The notes: generated from the letters alone by a model not told the origin. DNA of 64,000 nt from Acidobacteria bacterium RIFCSPLOWO2_12_FULL_68_19 (GCA_001767525.1 MELF01000004.1:1-64000), one strand, 5' to 3'; shown: positions 41,832 through 51,843, counted from the first letter of the stretch. Program-made: numbers and translations.

Positions 41832-43799
41832 ATGAGCGACGTCACGATTACACTTCCAGACGGCTCGACCCGTGCCGTCCCGGCGGGCACGCCCGCCCGC
41901 GACGTCGCCGCGGCGATCTCTCCGCGCCTGGCGAGAGCGGCGCTTGCGGCCGCGGTCGACGATCGGCTGGTGGATCTCTCCTTCCGCCTCGATCGCGACG
42001 CGAGGCTCCGCCTCGTCACGGCCGAGAGCCCGGAAGCGCTGCAGCTGTACCGGCACAGCACGGCGCACCTGCTCGCGGCTGCCGTGACGCAACTCTTCCC
42101 CGGCGCGCAGTGCGGCATCGGTCCCGCCATCGATGAAGGCTTCTTCTACGACTTCGTCGTCGCCCGTCCGTTCGTACCGGAGGATCTCGAGACCATCGAG
42201 CGGAAGATGCGGGAGCTCGCGCAGCAGGACCTTCCCTACGATCGACAGCTGTGGCCGCGAGAGGAGGCGAAGCGCTTCTTCGCCGAACGCGGCGAGCCGC
42301 TGAAGGTGCAGCTCATCGAGGAGAAGACCGAGGAGCAGTCCGAGGTCTCGTGCTACACGATCAAGGACCGCGACACGTTCGTCGACTTCTGCGTCGGGCC
42401 GCACGTTCCCTCGACCGGGCGGCTCAAGGCGTTCAAGCTGCTCGCCGCCTCGAACGCCTACTGGAAGGGGGACGCGCGCAATCAGCCGATGCAGCGGATC
42501 TACGGCACCGCGTTCTTCTCGGAGAAGGAGCTGCAGGCGCACCTGCACCGGCTGGAGGAGGCCAAGAAGCGCGACCACCGGAAGATCGGCCGTGAGCAGA
42601 AGCTGTTCATGTTCCATCCGTGGGCGCCCGGCGCGACCTTCTGGCTCGCCAAGGGGACTGCGCTCTGGAACACGCTGGCCGACTACATGCGCGGCGTGCT
42701 GTTCCCGGCGGGGTACGTCGAGGTCAGGAGCCCGCTCGTCTTCAACAAGGCGCTTTGGGAGACGTCGGGGCACTGGCAGCACTACCGCCAGAACATGTTT
42801 CTCGTGCAGGAGGGGGCCGACGGCGAGCAGCTGGCGCTGAAGGCGATGAATTGCCCGGGCCATTTCCTGATGTACGCGAGCGAGGTGCGGAGCTACCGGG
42901 ACCTGCCGATTCGGTTCCACGAGCAGACGCCCCTGCACCGCAACGAGGCGTCGGGCGTGCTGTCGGGCCTCACGCGGGTCCGGCAGCTCAGTCAGGACGA
43001 CGCGCACTGCTTCGTGATGGAGTCGCAGATGGCCGAAGAGGTGGAGCGGCTGCTCCGCCTCATGCAGCGCGTCTATGGCGATTTCGGCCTGGAGTACTCC
43101 GTCCGGCTGTCGACGCGCCCGGAGGAGCACCTCGGCACGATTGAGACGTGGACCCAGGCCGAAGCGTCGCTGAAGCAGGCGCTCGACCTCGCGCGGCAGG
43201 CGTACACGGTCGACGAGGGCGACGGCGCCTTCTACGGACCGAAGATCGACGTCGACGTCACCGACGCCATCGGCCGGAAGTGGCAGTGCGCCACGTTCCA
43301 GCTCGACTACCAGATGCCGGAGCGCTTCGACCTGACGTACATCGGCGCCGACAACACGGCGCACCGGCCGGTCGTCATTCACCGGGCCATCTTCGGCAGT
43401 TTCGAGCGCTTCATCGCGCTCCTCGTCGAGCACTTCGCCGGCGCGTGGCCGCTGTGGGTCGCACCCGTCCAGGCGGTAGTCCTGCCGATTGCCGACCGCC
43501 ACCTGGCGTACGCGGGGGCGGTCCGCGACCGGCTCGCGGCAGCCGGGCTTCGGGCGGAGCTCGACGAGCGCCAGGAGAAGATTGGCTATAAGATCCGGGA
43601 GGCGCAGTTGCAGAAGGTCCCCTACATGCTCGTGACGGGGGACCGCGAGGCCGCAGACGGTACCGTCTCCGTGCGGAGCCGGTCGGGCGGTGATCTCGGG
43701 CCACGAGCCGTGGAGGCGTTCATCGCGGACGCGCTCGCGGAGATCCAGCGGAAGGACCTGGGCGCGCCGGCGCCCGTTGGCGAGAACCAGCCGGCCTGA
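41832..43799 (+). CDS. thrS: Threonyl-tRNA synthetase
   Basis: TGS domain; HSTAHLLAAAV, MNCPGHFLMY, FYGPKIDVDVTDAIGRKWQCATFQLD. Confidence 0.96.
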   Translation: MSDVTITLPDGSTRAVPAGTPARDVAAAISPRLARAALAAAVDDRLVDLSFRLDRDARLRLVTAESPEALQLYRHSTAHLLAAAVTQLFPGAQCGIGPAIDEGFFYDFVVARPFVPEDLETIERKMRELAQQDLPYDRQLWPREEAKRFFAERGEPLKVQLIEEKTEEQSEVSCYTIKDRDTFVDFCVGPHVPSTGRLKAFKLLAASNAYWKGDARNQPMQRIYGTAFFSEKELQAHLHRLEEAKKRDHRKIGREQKLFMFHPWAPGATFWLAKGTALWNTLADYMRGVLFPAGYVEVRSPLVFNKALWETSGHWQHYRQNMFLVQEGADGEQLALKAMNCPGHFLMYASEVRSYRDLPIRFHEQTPLHRNEASGVLSGLTRVRQLSQDDAHCFVMESQMAEEVERLLRLMQRVYGDFGLEYSVRLSTRPEEHLGTIETWTQAEASLKQALDLARQAYTVDEGDGAFYGPKIDVDVTDAIGRKWQCATFQLDYQMPERFDLTYIGADNTAHRPVVIHRAIFGSFERFIALLVEHFAGAWPLWVAPVQAVVLPIADRHLAYAGAVRDRLAAAGLRAELDERQEKIGYKIREAQLQKVPYMLVTGDREAADGTVSVRSRSGGDLGPRAVEAFIADALAEIQRKDLGAPAPVGENQPA

Positions 43800-43810
43800 G
43801 AGGAGGAGTC

Positions 43811-44407
43811 ATCGCTTACGACCGTTCGCCCCGACGTGACGACCGCGTTCGCATCAACGAACGCATCCGGGTCCGCGAAATCCGCGTGATCGACGAAAAC
43901 GGCCAGCAACTCGGCATCATGCCTCCTCCACAGGCGCTCGCCGTCGCGAAGCAGAAAGGGCTCGACCTGGTCGAGATCTCGCCCACTGCGGCGCCGCCGG
44001 TCTGCCGGATCATGGATTTCGGCAAGTACCAGTACCAGGAACAGAAGCGGACCCGCGAGGCGCGGAAGCACCAGCGCGTCATCGAGGTCAAGGAAATCAA
44101 GTTCCGGCCGAAGGTCGACGAGCACGACTATCAGTTCAAGAAGAAGCACATCGAGCGCTTCCTCGCCGAGGGGGACAAGGTCAAGGCCACGATCTTCTTC
44201 CGCGGGCGCGAGATGGCGCACCCCGACATCGGCCGCCGGATCCTCGAACGGCTCATGGGCGAGCTGGCGGAGGTCGCCTCGCCCGAAATGATGCCGCGGC
44301 TCGAAGGGAACCAGATGCACGTCATCCTCACCCAGCGGACCGGGAGGAAATCGAGCGCCAGGCCGAAAGCGCTCGAGTCGGCCGAAGCGGCGACGACGGA
44401 CGAGTGA
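43811..44407 (+). CDS. infC: Translation initiation factor IF-3, predicted AUC start codon
   Basis: aggaggagtcATCGCTTACGACCGT...; reading frame continuous to [21 protein letters not shown]. Confidence 0.88.
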   Translation: MAYDRSPRRDDRVRINERIRVREIRVIDENGQQLGIMPPPQALAVAKQKGLDLVEISPTAAPPVCRIMDFGKYQYQEQKRTREARKHQRVIEVKEIKFRPKVDEHDYQFKKKHIERFLAEGDKVKATIFFRGREMAHPDIGRRILERLMGELAEVASPEMMPRLEGNQMHVILTQRTGRKSSARPKALESAEAATTDE

Positions 44408-44410
44408 ACC

Positions 44411-44467
44411 GGCGTTGGGCGTCAGGCTCTTGGCTGTGGCCAAGCCCAACGCCCGAAGCCCAGCGCC
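44411..44467. repeat. Short word-repeat inverted element (GCGTTGGGC...GCCCAACGC)
   Basis: ggcgttgggcgtcaggctcttggctgtgg / ccaagcccaacgcccgaagcccagcgcc. Confidence 0.8.
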
Positions 44468-44477
44468 ACAAGGACAT

Positions 44478-44675
44478 ATGCCGAAGCTGAAAACCCATCG
44501 TGGAGCCGCCAAGCGGTTCAAGAAGACCGGCACCGGAAAGATCCTGCGTGCGGCGGCGTTCAAACGCCACATCCTGACGAGCAAGACGACGAAGGTGAAG
44601 CGCCACATGCGCAAGCAGCGCGAGGTTGCGCCGCCCGACGCCGCGAAGCTGAATCGGATGCTGCCCTACAAGTAG
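44478..44675 (+). CDS. rpmI: 50S ribosomal protein L35
   Basis: [46 protein letters not shown]. Confidence 0.96.
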   Translation: MPKLKTHRGAAKRFKKTGTGKILRAAAFKRHILTSKTTKVKRHMRKQREVAPPDAAKLNRMLPYK

Positions 44676-44710
44676 ACTGCGGGCAGTTCACAGAACAAAG
44701 GGCACGATCA

Positions 44711-45082
44711 ATGCCGAGAGTGAAACGAGGAACCGTTCGCCGCGCCAAGCGGAAGAAGCTGCTCGCGCGCGCGAAGGGCTACTACCAGACCAAGAGCAAG
44801 CTGTATCGCGCCGCCAAGGAGGCGGTCGACATCGCGGGCAAGTACGCCTACGTCGGCCGCAAGAACAAGAAGCGCGACTTCCGCCGCCTCTGGATCGTGC
44901 GGATCAACGCCGCGGCGCGCGAGCACGGTCTCACCTACGCTCAGCTGATGCGCGGGCTGAAGGCGGCGGGCATCTCCATGGACCGAAAGGTGCTGGCCGA
45001 TCTCGCCGCCACAGAGTCCGCAGCATTCGCCAAGGTGGCGGCGCAGGCCAAGGCCGCGCTTCCCGCCCAGGCGAATGCCTGA
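44711..45082 (+). CDS. rplT: 50S ribosomal protein L20
   Basis: [33 protein letters not shown]. Confidence 0.97.
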   Translation: MPRVKRGTVRRAKRKKLLARAKGYYQTKSKLYRAAKEAVDIAGKYAYVGRKNKKRDFRRLWIVRINAAAREHGLTYAQLMRGLKAAGISMDRKVLADLAATESAAFAKVAAQAKAALPAQANA

Positions 45083-46208
45083 CCCCGCCGTCGGGACGGC
45101 CATCGAAACGCTGCGCGCGGACTTCCGCGCGCGGCTGGCCGCCGCCGCCACCGACCGCGATCTCAAGGCGCTCGACGACGCGTTCCTGAGTCGCCGGAGC
45201 GGCTCGGTCACGGCGCTCCTCAAACAGGTGGCGTCGGTCCCCGCCGAGGCGCGCCGCGAGTTCGGCCAGCTCGTCAACGCGCTCAAGACCGAGATCGAGT
45301 CGGCCCTCGACGACAAGCGCACGGAGGTCGCCGCCACGAGGCCGCCCGCCGGCGCCGTCGACGTCTCGCTCGCCAGCCGCCAGGTCCCGGCGGGCCGCGT
45401 CCACCCGCTGATGCGCGTTCGGCAGGACGTCGAGGACATCTTCGCGCGCATGGGGTACGAGATTCTCGAAGGGCCGGAAGTCGAAGACGACTACCACAAC
45501 TTCGAGGCGCTCAACATGCCGCCGGAGCACCCGGCGCGTGACATGCAGGACACGCTGTACCTGGGCGTGCCGATTCCGGGCGGCATCTGGGGCGCGCACC
45601 GCTCGACTGGCGCCCGAGGCGCCTCGAGCGAGATCGCGGGACGAGGCCGCGTACCCGAGGCGCAGGTTCGCGCGGCCACCCTCCTGCGCACGCACACCTC
45701 CGCCATGCAGATCCGCTACATGAAGACGTTCCCGCCGCCGGTCCGCCTCATCGTGCCGGGGCGCGTCTACCGGCGGGACAACCTCGATCTCAGCCACACG
45801 CCGATGTTCCAGCAGTTCGAGGGGCTGGTGGTCGGCCGCGGCGTCACGCTGGCGGATCTCAAAGGGACGTTCGAGGCGATGCTGCGAGAGCTGTTCGGCG
45901 ACGTGAAGATCCGCCTGCGTCCGAGCTTCTTCCCCTACACCGAGCCGAGCGCCGAGGTCGACATCAGCTGCCAGGGCTGCGGGGGCGCCGGCTGCCCCAC
46001 CTGCAAGCACACGGGCTGGCTGGAGATTCTCGGCAGCGGCATGGTGCACCCGGCGGTGTTCGAGGCGGTCGGCTACGACGCCGACGAGGTGACCGGTTTC
46101 GCGTTCGGCTTGGGCATGGAGCGCGTCGCGATGCTGAAGTACGGCGTCGATGACATCCGCCTCTTCTACGAGAACGACATCCGCTTCCTGGAGCAGTTCC
46201 CCCTGTGA
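45075..46208 (+). CDS. pheS: Phenylalanyl-tRNA synthetase alpha subunit
   Basis: [66 protein letters not shown]. Confidence 0.96.
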   Translation: MPDPAVGTAIETLRADFRARLAAAATDRDLKALDDAFLSRRSGSVTALLKQVASVPAEARREFGQLVNALKTEIESALDDKRTEVAATRPPAGAVDVSLASRQVPAGRVHPLMRVRQDVEDIFARMGYEILEGPEVEDDYHNFEALNMPPEHPARDMQDTLYLGVPIPGGIWGAHRSTGARGASSEIAGRGRVPEAQVRAATLLRTHTSAMQIRYMKTFPPPVRLIVPGRVYRRDNLDLSHTPMFQQFEGLVVGRGVTLADLKGTFEAMLRELFGDVKIRLRPSFFPYTEPSAEVDISCQGCGGAGCPTCKHTGWLEILGSGMVHPAVFEAVGYDADEVTGFAFGLGMERVAMLKYGVDDIRLFYENDIRFLEQFPL

Positions 46209-48265
46209 GAGCCCTGCTCTCCTGGCTGCGTGAGTTCGTCGACGTCCCCGGCACGGCGGAGGAGGTCGCGCGCCTCATGTCGCTGCGCGGCTTCGCCGTC
46301 GAGGCGATCGAGCCGTTCGGCCCAGGCGATACGGTCATCGATTTCGAGGTCACCGCGAACCGCCCGGACTGCATGTCGATGGCCGGCATGGCGCGCGAGG
46401 TGGCGGCGGCGCACGGGCTGCGGCTGCGCACACCCGGTCCGCCACCGGCGGCGGCGCGGCCGCCGCGGACCCCGGCCCGCGTGCGCCGGAAGGGGCCAGC
46501 CGTCCTCGACATCGTCATCGAGAATCCCGGTCTCTGCCCGCGCTACGTCGGCGCGGTCGCAGACGTCGAGGTTGGCCCATCGCCTCCGTGGATGCAGACG
46601 CGCCTGCAGGCGGCCGGCATCCGCCCCATCAACAACATCGTCGACGTCACCAATTACGTGATGGTCGAGATGGGCCAGCCGATGCACGCCTTCGATCATG
46701 CGCGGCTGGCGGGCGCCGAGATCCGCATCCGCACGGCCCGCCCCGGCGAGACCCTGCGAACCCTCGACGGCCAGCCGCGGACGCTCTCGCCGGACATGCT
46801 CGCCATCGCCGACGCCGAGCGCGCGACAGCGGTCGCCGGGGTGATGGGCGGCGGCGACTCCGAGGTGACGCCTGCGACGAAGACGATTGTGCTCGAGAGC
46901 GCCTACTTCGACCCGCTGTCGATCCGCCGCACCAGCAAGACACTGGGGCTGAAGACGGATGCGAGCATGCGGTTCGAGCGGGGCGCCGACCCGGGATGTC
47001 CCGCGGCCGCCATGGCGCGCGCCCTGGAGCTCATCGAGCGGATTGGCGCCGGCCGCGGCCGCGGCGCGCTCATCGATCGGTATCCGAAACGGATGAAGCC
47101 GGTCGTCCTGCGCCTGCGCCGGGAGAGGATCGCCGGGCTGCTCGGCTGCCCGATCCCCGATCGCGACGTGAAGCGGATTCTCGATCGCCTCGGCTTCACG
47201 CTGGGGGTGGTCGCGGGCGGGTGGCGCGTCGTGGTTCCGTCCCGGCGGGTGGACGTGACGCGCGAAGTGGATCTCATCGAAGAGGTCGCGCGGCACTACG
47301 GCTTCGATCGCCTGCCGACCACGTTTCCCGCGCTGACGGCCGCGGCGCCCCCGATCGATCCCCGGATCGCCCGCGCCCGTCACCTGCGCGAGCTGCTCAC
47401 CGCGGCCGGATTCTTCGAGGCGGTGACCTTCGGATTCGTTGCCGAGCGCGCGGCGGCGCCGTTCGCCGCCGGCGGCGATCTCGTGCCGATCGCCAATCCG
47501 CTGTCGGAGCTGTTCGCCGTGCTGCGGCCGTCGTTGTTGCCGGGACTGGTCGATGCCGTGGCGCACAACCGCCGGCGCGAACAGCGCGACATCCGGCTGT
47601 TCGAGATCGGCGCGCGATTCACCCAGCGCGGCGGCGAGCGCCTGGCGCTCGCCTGCGTCTGGACCGGCGCAGCGGCGCCGGAGCACTGGAGCGGCACGGG
47701 ACGGCCGGTCGACTTCTTCGATGCCAAGGCGGTCGTCGAGCGCGTCGGTCAGGCGCTCGGCGCTGAAGTCCGGACCACCCCGTCGCAGGAACCCTGGCTC
47801 GCGCCGGGACGGAGCGCGGCCGTGATGGCAAACGGCGCGCGTGCGGGAGTCGTCGGACAGCTTGCCGACACCCTCGTCGACGCGCACGGGCTGCCGCGCA
47901 GCGACGCGGTATACGCGGTCGAACTGGACCTGGACGCGCTGGCGCCGCTCGCAGGACGTGTCGTCCGCGTCGAGCCGCTGCCGCGCTACCCCTCGGTGAC
48001 GCGCGACATCTCCATCCTGATCGACGACACGCTGCCGGCCTCCGACGTCCGCCGAACCATCGGTGGTGCCGCACCGCCGACCCTCGTGCAGGTCGCCGAG
48101 TTCGACCGCTACCAGGGCAAGGGCATTTCACCCGGGAAAGTCAGTCTGTCGTTGCGACTGACTTTCCGGTCATCTGACAGAACTCTCACCGACGGCGAAG
48201 TCCAGTCGGCCATGGACGACGTACTCGCCGCGTTGAAGGAGGCGCACGGCGCGGTGCAGCGGTAG
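46205..48265 (+). CDS. pheT: Phenylalanyl-tRNA synthetase beta subunit
   Basis: NRPDCMSMAGMAREVAA; NNIVDVTNYVMVEMGQPMHAFD; C-terminal FDX-ACB domain; GTG start. Confidence 0.96.
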   Translation: MRALLSWLREFVDVPGTAEEVARLMSLRGFAVEAIEPFGPGDTVIDFEVTANRPDCMSMAGMAREVAAAHGLRLRTPGPPPAAARPPRTPARVRRKGPAVLDIVIENPGLCPRYVGAVADVEVGPSPPWMQTRLQAAGIRPINNIVDVTNYVMVEMGQPMHAFDHARLAGAEIRIRTARPGETLRTLDGQPRTLSPDMLAIADAERATAVAGVMGGGDSEVTPATKTIVLESAYFDPLSIRRTSKTLGLKTDASMRFERGADPGCPAAAMARALELIERIGAGRGRGALIDRYPKRMKPVVLRLRRERIAGLLGCPIPDRDVKRILDRLGFTLGVVAGGWRVVVPSRRVDVTREVDLIEEVARHYGFDRLPTTFPALTAAAPPIDPRIARARHLRELLTAAGFFEAVTFGFVAERAAAPFAAGGDLVPIANPLSELFAVLRPSLLPGLVDAVAHNRRREQRDIRLFEIGARFTQRGGERLALACVWTGAAAPEHWSGTGRPVDFFDAKAVVERVGQALGAEVRTTPSQEPWLAPGRSAAVMANGARAGVVGQLADTLVDAHGLPRSDAVYAVELDLDALAPLAGRVVRVEPLPRYPSVTRDISILIDDTLPASDVRRTIGGAAPPTLVQVAEFDRYQGKGISPGKVSLSLRLTFRSSDRTLTDGEVQSAMDDVLAALKEAHGAVQR
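48135..48167. repeat. Perfect 12-bp inverted repeat with 9-nt loop inside pheT
   Basis: GGAAAGTCAGTC-tgtcgttgc-GACTGACTTTCC. Confidence 0.85.
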
Positions 48266-48284
48266 GTGGTAGGTGGTAGGCAGT
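48261..48284 (+). repeat. Single-arm GGTAGGT word repeat at the pheT 3' end
   Basis: agcggtaggtggtaggtggtaggcag; the pheT stop TAG lies inside it. Confidence 0.75.
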
Positions 48285-48347
48285 CGTCAGTGTCGTGTTA
48301 CCATTTCCCCGGCAGCGTTCCCCTTCCAGAGACGCGAGGCAGCACGG

Positions 48348-48623
48348 ATGGCAAAGCAGGCGGTGGCGCGTACGGTTGATCTCGATCCGATCGATCGGCT
48401 CGAAGAGAAAGTCAAGCTGCTGGTCACTGTCGTGACCAGCCTGCGCAGCGAGCAGGCGAAGACGGCCGAAGAGAACGCGCGGCTGACCGAGGAGCTCGAC
48501 GCGCTGCGCGCGCGCCTGGCCGACGCGCAGGGTGTCAACGCCGAGCTCGACGCGCTGCGCCACGAGCGTGAGGCGATTCGGCAGCGCGTGGCCGAAATGC
48601 TCTCGCATCTCGAGACCTTGTAG
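48348..48623 (+). CDS. Small coiled-coil protein (ZapB-like impression)
   Basis: LDPIDRLEEKVKLLVTVVTSLRSEQAKTAEENARLTEELDALRARL; immediately upstream of zapA. Confidence 0.65.
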   Translation: MAKQAVARTVDLDPIDRLEEKVKLLVTVVTSLRSEQAKTAEENARLTEELDALRARLADAQGVNAELDALRHEREAIRQRVAEMLSHLETL

Positions 48624-48633
48624 GACGCTCCGC

Positions 48634-48951
48634 ATGGCCGGCGTCGTCACCGTCGAAATCGCAGGCCAGCGTTATCCGATTCGCAGCGGCCTGGATCCCG
48701 CCTACGTCGTCGAGCTGGCCGGATACGTCGATCAGAAGATGCGGGCCGCATCCGAGGCGGCGTCGACCCCCGACATGCTCAGCCTCGCGATTCTCGTGGC
48801 GCTCAACCTCGCCGATGAGTGCTTCCGGGCGCGCCAGACGCAGTCCAGCTCCCACGGCGAGATCAGCGAGCGGGCTCTCCGGCTCGAACAGCTCGTCGAC
48901 GAGGTCCTCGGCGCGGCCGGAGAGCTGCGGGCTGGTTCGGGCAGCCGGTGA
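48634..48951 (+). CDS. zapA: Cell division protein ZapA
   Basis: VTVEIAGQRYPIRSGLDPAYVVELAGYVDQKM. Confidence 0.85.
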   Translation: MAGVVTVEIAGQRYPIRSGLDPAYVVELAGYVDQKMRAASEAASTPDMLSLAILVALNLADECFRARQTQSSSHGEISERALRLEQLVDEVLGAAGELRAGSGSR

Positions 48952-49027
48952 CCGCCTCCTGCTGCTTCGATAAGTCTTTCTTGATCCGTTACTTACGCGC
49001 CTTGACCGGCCCCTGGTGGCAGACTAA

Positions 49028-49230
49028 GATTGCGGTAGCTCCTGCTTTGCTCGTGATGGTTTCGGAGGCTCGTCTGAGCCAACGTTAAACCCCAAGCGAG
49101 CCGCGAGGACGCGCGGTGTGCATGCCTCCGAGGCGAGGAAGCCTGAAGCGCGACCGACAACAGCGGTTCCACCTGCTTTCGCAGGTTCATTCGACCTCCC
49201 CACACGGCAAAGCGGGGCTCCTGTCGCTGT
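49028..49230 (+). ncRNA. ssrS: 6S RNA (SsrS), approximate boundaries
   Basis: Located just after zapA; GCGGTGTGCATGCCTCCGAGGCGAGGAAGCCTGAAGCGCGACCGACAAC resembles the 6S core; 49031-49050 can pair with about 49205-49227. Confidence 0.72.
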
Positions 49231-49317
49231 CCCTCGTTGGTACGTGCCCTGACCGTATCGGTCTAATCCCTGAGGCGGTCGGCCGCACCGACGTGATCGC
49301 TCTCCGCACCCACTGAC

Positions 49318-50349
49318 TTGCAGACCACCATCTCCGACCTCGGCGAACGCGCGCTCATCGAGCGCATCACGGCGCGGCTGGCCACGCCCCCGTGGGTGGT
49401 GGTTGGTCCCGGCGACGATGCGGCGGTGGTCGAGCCGGAGCGCGGCGCCCTCGACGTCTTCACGACCGACGTCCAGGTCGAAGGCGTGCATTTCGACCGC
49501 CGGTTCGTGGCACCCGATGCGATCGGCCACCGGGCGCTCGCGGTGAACCTGAGCGACCTGGCGGCCATGGGCGCGCGACCGCGCGCGGCGCTGCTCTCCC
49601 TCGTGCTGCCGGACGCACTCGACCTCGACACGATCGACCAGCTCATGGGCGGGCTGCTCGCGGTGGCCGACGCCCACCGCGTCGCGGTCGTCGGCGGCAA
49701 CATCTCCCGCTCGCCGGGACCGCTCGTCGTCGATGTGACCGCGATCGGCTCCGTGCGGCGCCGCCGGGTGCTGACCCGGTCGGGCGCGCGGGCCGGCGAT
49801 GGAGTCTATGTCACCGGCACGATCGGAGACGCGCGTGTTGGTCTGGAGTCGCTCCAGCGCAGGGCGGACGTGAACGGCCACCCTGCCGCAGTCGCTGCAC
49901 GAGCCGACACGCAGGTCGGTCCGCAAGAACAGCGGTACCTGCGTCCCCAACCGCGCGTGCGCGCGGGACTGGCGCTCGCGGGCCACCGCGCCGCGACGGC
50001 GTGCATGGACCTGAGCGACGGACTCGCCGATGCCGTCCGGCAGATCGCCGAGGCGTCCCGTGTTGGCATCGCGCTCGACGCGGCGGCGCTGCCGATCGCC
50101 GACGAGGTCCGGCGCTGGCACGAAGGGCAGCGACGAGATCCCGTCGCCGCCGCCCTCGAGGGTGGCGACGATTACGAGCTGCTCTTCACGTCGCGTCCGA
50201 CCAACCGGGGGCGACTGCGCGGCGCCCAGCGGGCGCTCGGCACCCTGCCGCTCACGCGGATCGGGATCGTCACCAGGGAAAGGCGGCTCGTGGTGACGTC
50301 GGCGGACGGGACGCGCGAGCTGCCCGAAGGCTTCCGGCATTTTCGATGA
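49318..50349 (+). CDS. thiL: Thiamine-monophosphate kinase (TTG start)
   Basis: GDDAAVVEP, TTDVQVEGVHFD, HRALAVNLSDLAAMGARP, MDLSDGLADAV. Confidence 0.92.
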   Translation: MQTTISDLGERALIERITARLATPPWVVVGPGDDAAVVEPERGALDVFTTDVQVEGVHFDRRFVAPDAIGHRALAVNLSDLAAMGARPRAALLSLVLPDALDLDTIDQLMGGLLAVADAHRVAVVGGNISRSPGPLVVDVTAIGSVRRRRVLTRSGARAGDGVYVTGTIGDARVGLESLQRRADVNGHPAAVAARADTQVGPQEQRYLRPQPRVRAGLALAGHRAATACMDLSDGLADAVRQIAEASRVGIALDAAALPIADEVRRWHEGQRRDPVAAALEGGDDYELLFTSRPTNRGRLRGAQRALGTLPLTRIGIVTRERRLVVTSADGTRELPEGFRHFR

Positions 50350-51065
50350 TGCGCCACGCCATCTCGCGGTCGCTCTGGCGAAAGCTGGTCGTGACCTCCG
50401 TCGCCGTCGTCGCCTTCGTCTTGCTGTACGAGGTCAGCATGTTCGACTCGCGGCAGGCGGCGCCGCCGGGACCAGTCGATCCGACGCTGCCCGCCGCCGG
50501 CTCGCGCCTGGTCTTCACCGCGACGGCGTACTGCAAGGGACGCACGACGGCGTCCGGCGTAAGCGTGCGGACCGGCATCGCGGCGTCGGACCCGGCCATC
50601 CTGCCGGTGGGGAGCGTCGTGAACATCTCCACCGATACGCCGAAGTACAACGGCGTCTACACCATCATGGATACCGGCCCGAAGGTGCAGGGGCGCGTGC
50701 TCGACATCTACATGGGGAGCTGCCGCGAGGCGGTCGCCTTCGGGCGACGCCCCGTGGAGGTCAGCGTCCTGCGGCTCGGCTGGAACCCGAACGCGAGCAC
50801 GCCGAGTCTCATCGATCGCCTGTTCCGTCGCCGCGAAGCCGCGCGCCGGGCGCCGCCGGCGGCAGCCGACGGTCCCAAGGGCGTCGACGGTGCGGCCGGC
50901 GGGCAGGATGCCTCAGGTGGGACGCAGATCGATGGAACGGCAGAACCTGCCGCACCCTCGCACCTCGCACCCTCGGACGCACCCTCGCACCTCGCACCCT
51001 CGGACGCACCGTCGCACCTCGCACCGTCGCACCTCGCACCCTCATCCCCCCTCTCATCGCCCTGA
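50346..51065 (+). CDS. Membrane-anchored 3D/RlpA-like double-psi beta-barrel protein with repeat-encoded C-terminal tail
   Basis: FTATAYCKGRTTASGVSVRTGIAASDPAILPVGSVVNI...YTIMDTGPKVQGRVLDIYM. Confidence 0.8.
   Translation: MMRHAISRSLWRKLVVTSVAVVAFVLLYEVSMFDSRQAAPPGPVDPTLPAAGSRLVFTATAYCKGRTTASGVSVRTGIAASDPAILPVGSVVNISTDTPKYNGVYTIMDTGPKVQGRVLDIYMGSCREAVAFGRRPVEVSVLRLGWNPNASTPSLIDRLFRRREAARRAPPAAADGPKGVDGAAGGQDASGGTQIDGTAEPAAPSHLAPSDAPSHLAPSDAPSHLAPSHLAPSSPLSSP
50946..51045. repeat. GCACCCTC/GCACCGTC word array (complement of GGTGCGAS family), in-frame in the 3D-domain gene
   Basis: gcaccctcgcacctcgcaccctcggacgcaccctcgcacctcgcaccctcggacgcaccgtcgcacctcgcaccgtcgcacc. Confidence 0.92.
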
Positions 51066-51174
51066 GCGGCGAGCCCGCCCTGTACTGCCCGGGCTGCCCC
51101 AGCGGGGCTCGGGGCGCCAGGACGGGTGGCGCGTGGTCGGGACGTCCGAGACCGGCGCGGCCGCGCTCGTCGCG

Positions 51175-51843
51175 CTACTGGCGGGGCGGGGCGGGGCGGA
51201 CGTGCTCGCGCAGGAGCCGGCGGACGTCCTCGTCGGTGGTCTGCTCGAAATCGACATACCACTGCCCGACGGCGGTGAACCGTTCGGGCGTGCGGGTGCA
51301 GACCACCTCGTCCGCCTCCGCCGACAGCTCATCGCACGTCTGCGGCGCGCCCACCGGCACCGCGACCACGACGCGCGCGGGCTTGCGGCGCCTGACCGCC
51401 TGCACCGCCGCGCGCATTGTCGATCCGGTGGCCAGTCCGTCGTCGATCAGAATCACCGTGCGCCCCTCCACTGGCGCCGGCTCGCGCCCCTCGCGATAGG
51501 CGGTCTCGCGGCGCTCGAGCTCGCGCTCCTCTTCGCGCGCCACCGCGTCGATGCGGTCGGGCGTGATGCCGTACCAGCGCACGACGTCGTCGTTGAGAAC
51601 GCGTACGCCGCCCGAGGCGATCGCTCCCATCGCGAGCTCCTGGTGTCCCGGCGTGCCGAGCTTCCGCACCAGGAAGAGGTCGAGCGGAGCGCCGAGGGCG
51701 CGCGCCACCTCGACGGCCACCGGCACGCCGCCGCGCGGCAGGGCGAGCACGAGCACGTCCCGCCGAGCCGCGTACTGCTGCAGCCGCGCCGCCAGCGCGC
51801 GGCCCGCGGCTCGCCGGTCCTCGAACGGGCGGTCCTCGTCCAT
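51175..51843 (-). CDS. Phosphoribosyltransferase family protein
   Basis: ALPRGGVPVAVEVARALGAPLDLFLVRKLG; VILIDDGLATGSTMRAAVQAV. Confidence 0.9.
   Translation of the reverse strand: MDEDRPFEDRRAAGRALAARLQQYAARRDVLVLALPRGGVPVAVEVARALGAPLDLFLVRKLGTPGHQELAMGAIASGGVRVLNDDVVRWYGITPDRIDAVAREEERELERRETAYREGREPAPVEGRTVILIDDGLATGSTMRAAVQAVRRRKPARVVVAVPVGAPQTCDELSAEADEVVCTRTPERFTAVGQWYVDFEQTTDEDVRRLLREHVRPAPPRQ

Noticed and set aside
41634-43502. 622-aa minus-strand ORF over thrS
   Set aside because: Antisense shadow of thrS
49116-49316. 66-aa ORF between zapA and thiL
   Set aside because: Overlaps the structured 6S-like RNA and lacks protein-like composition
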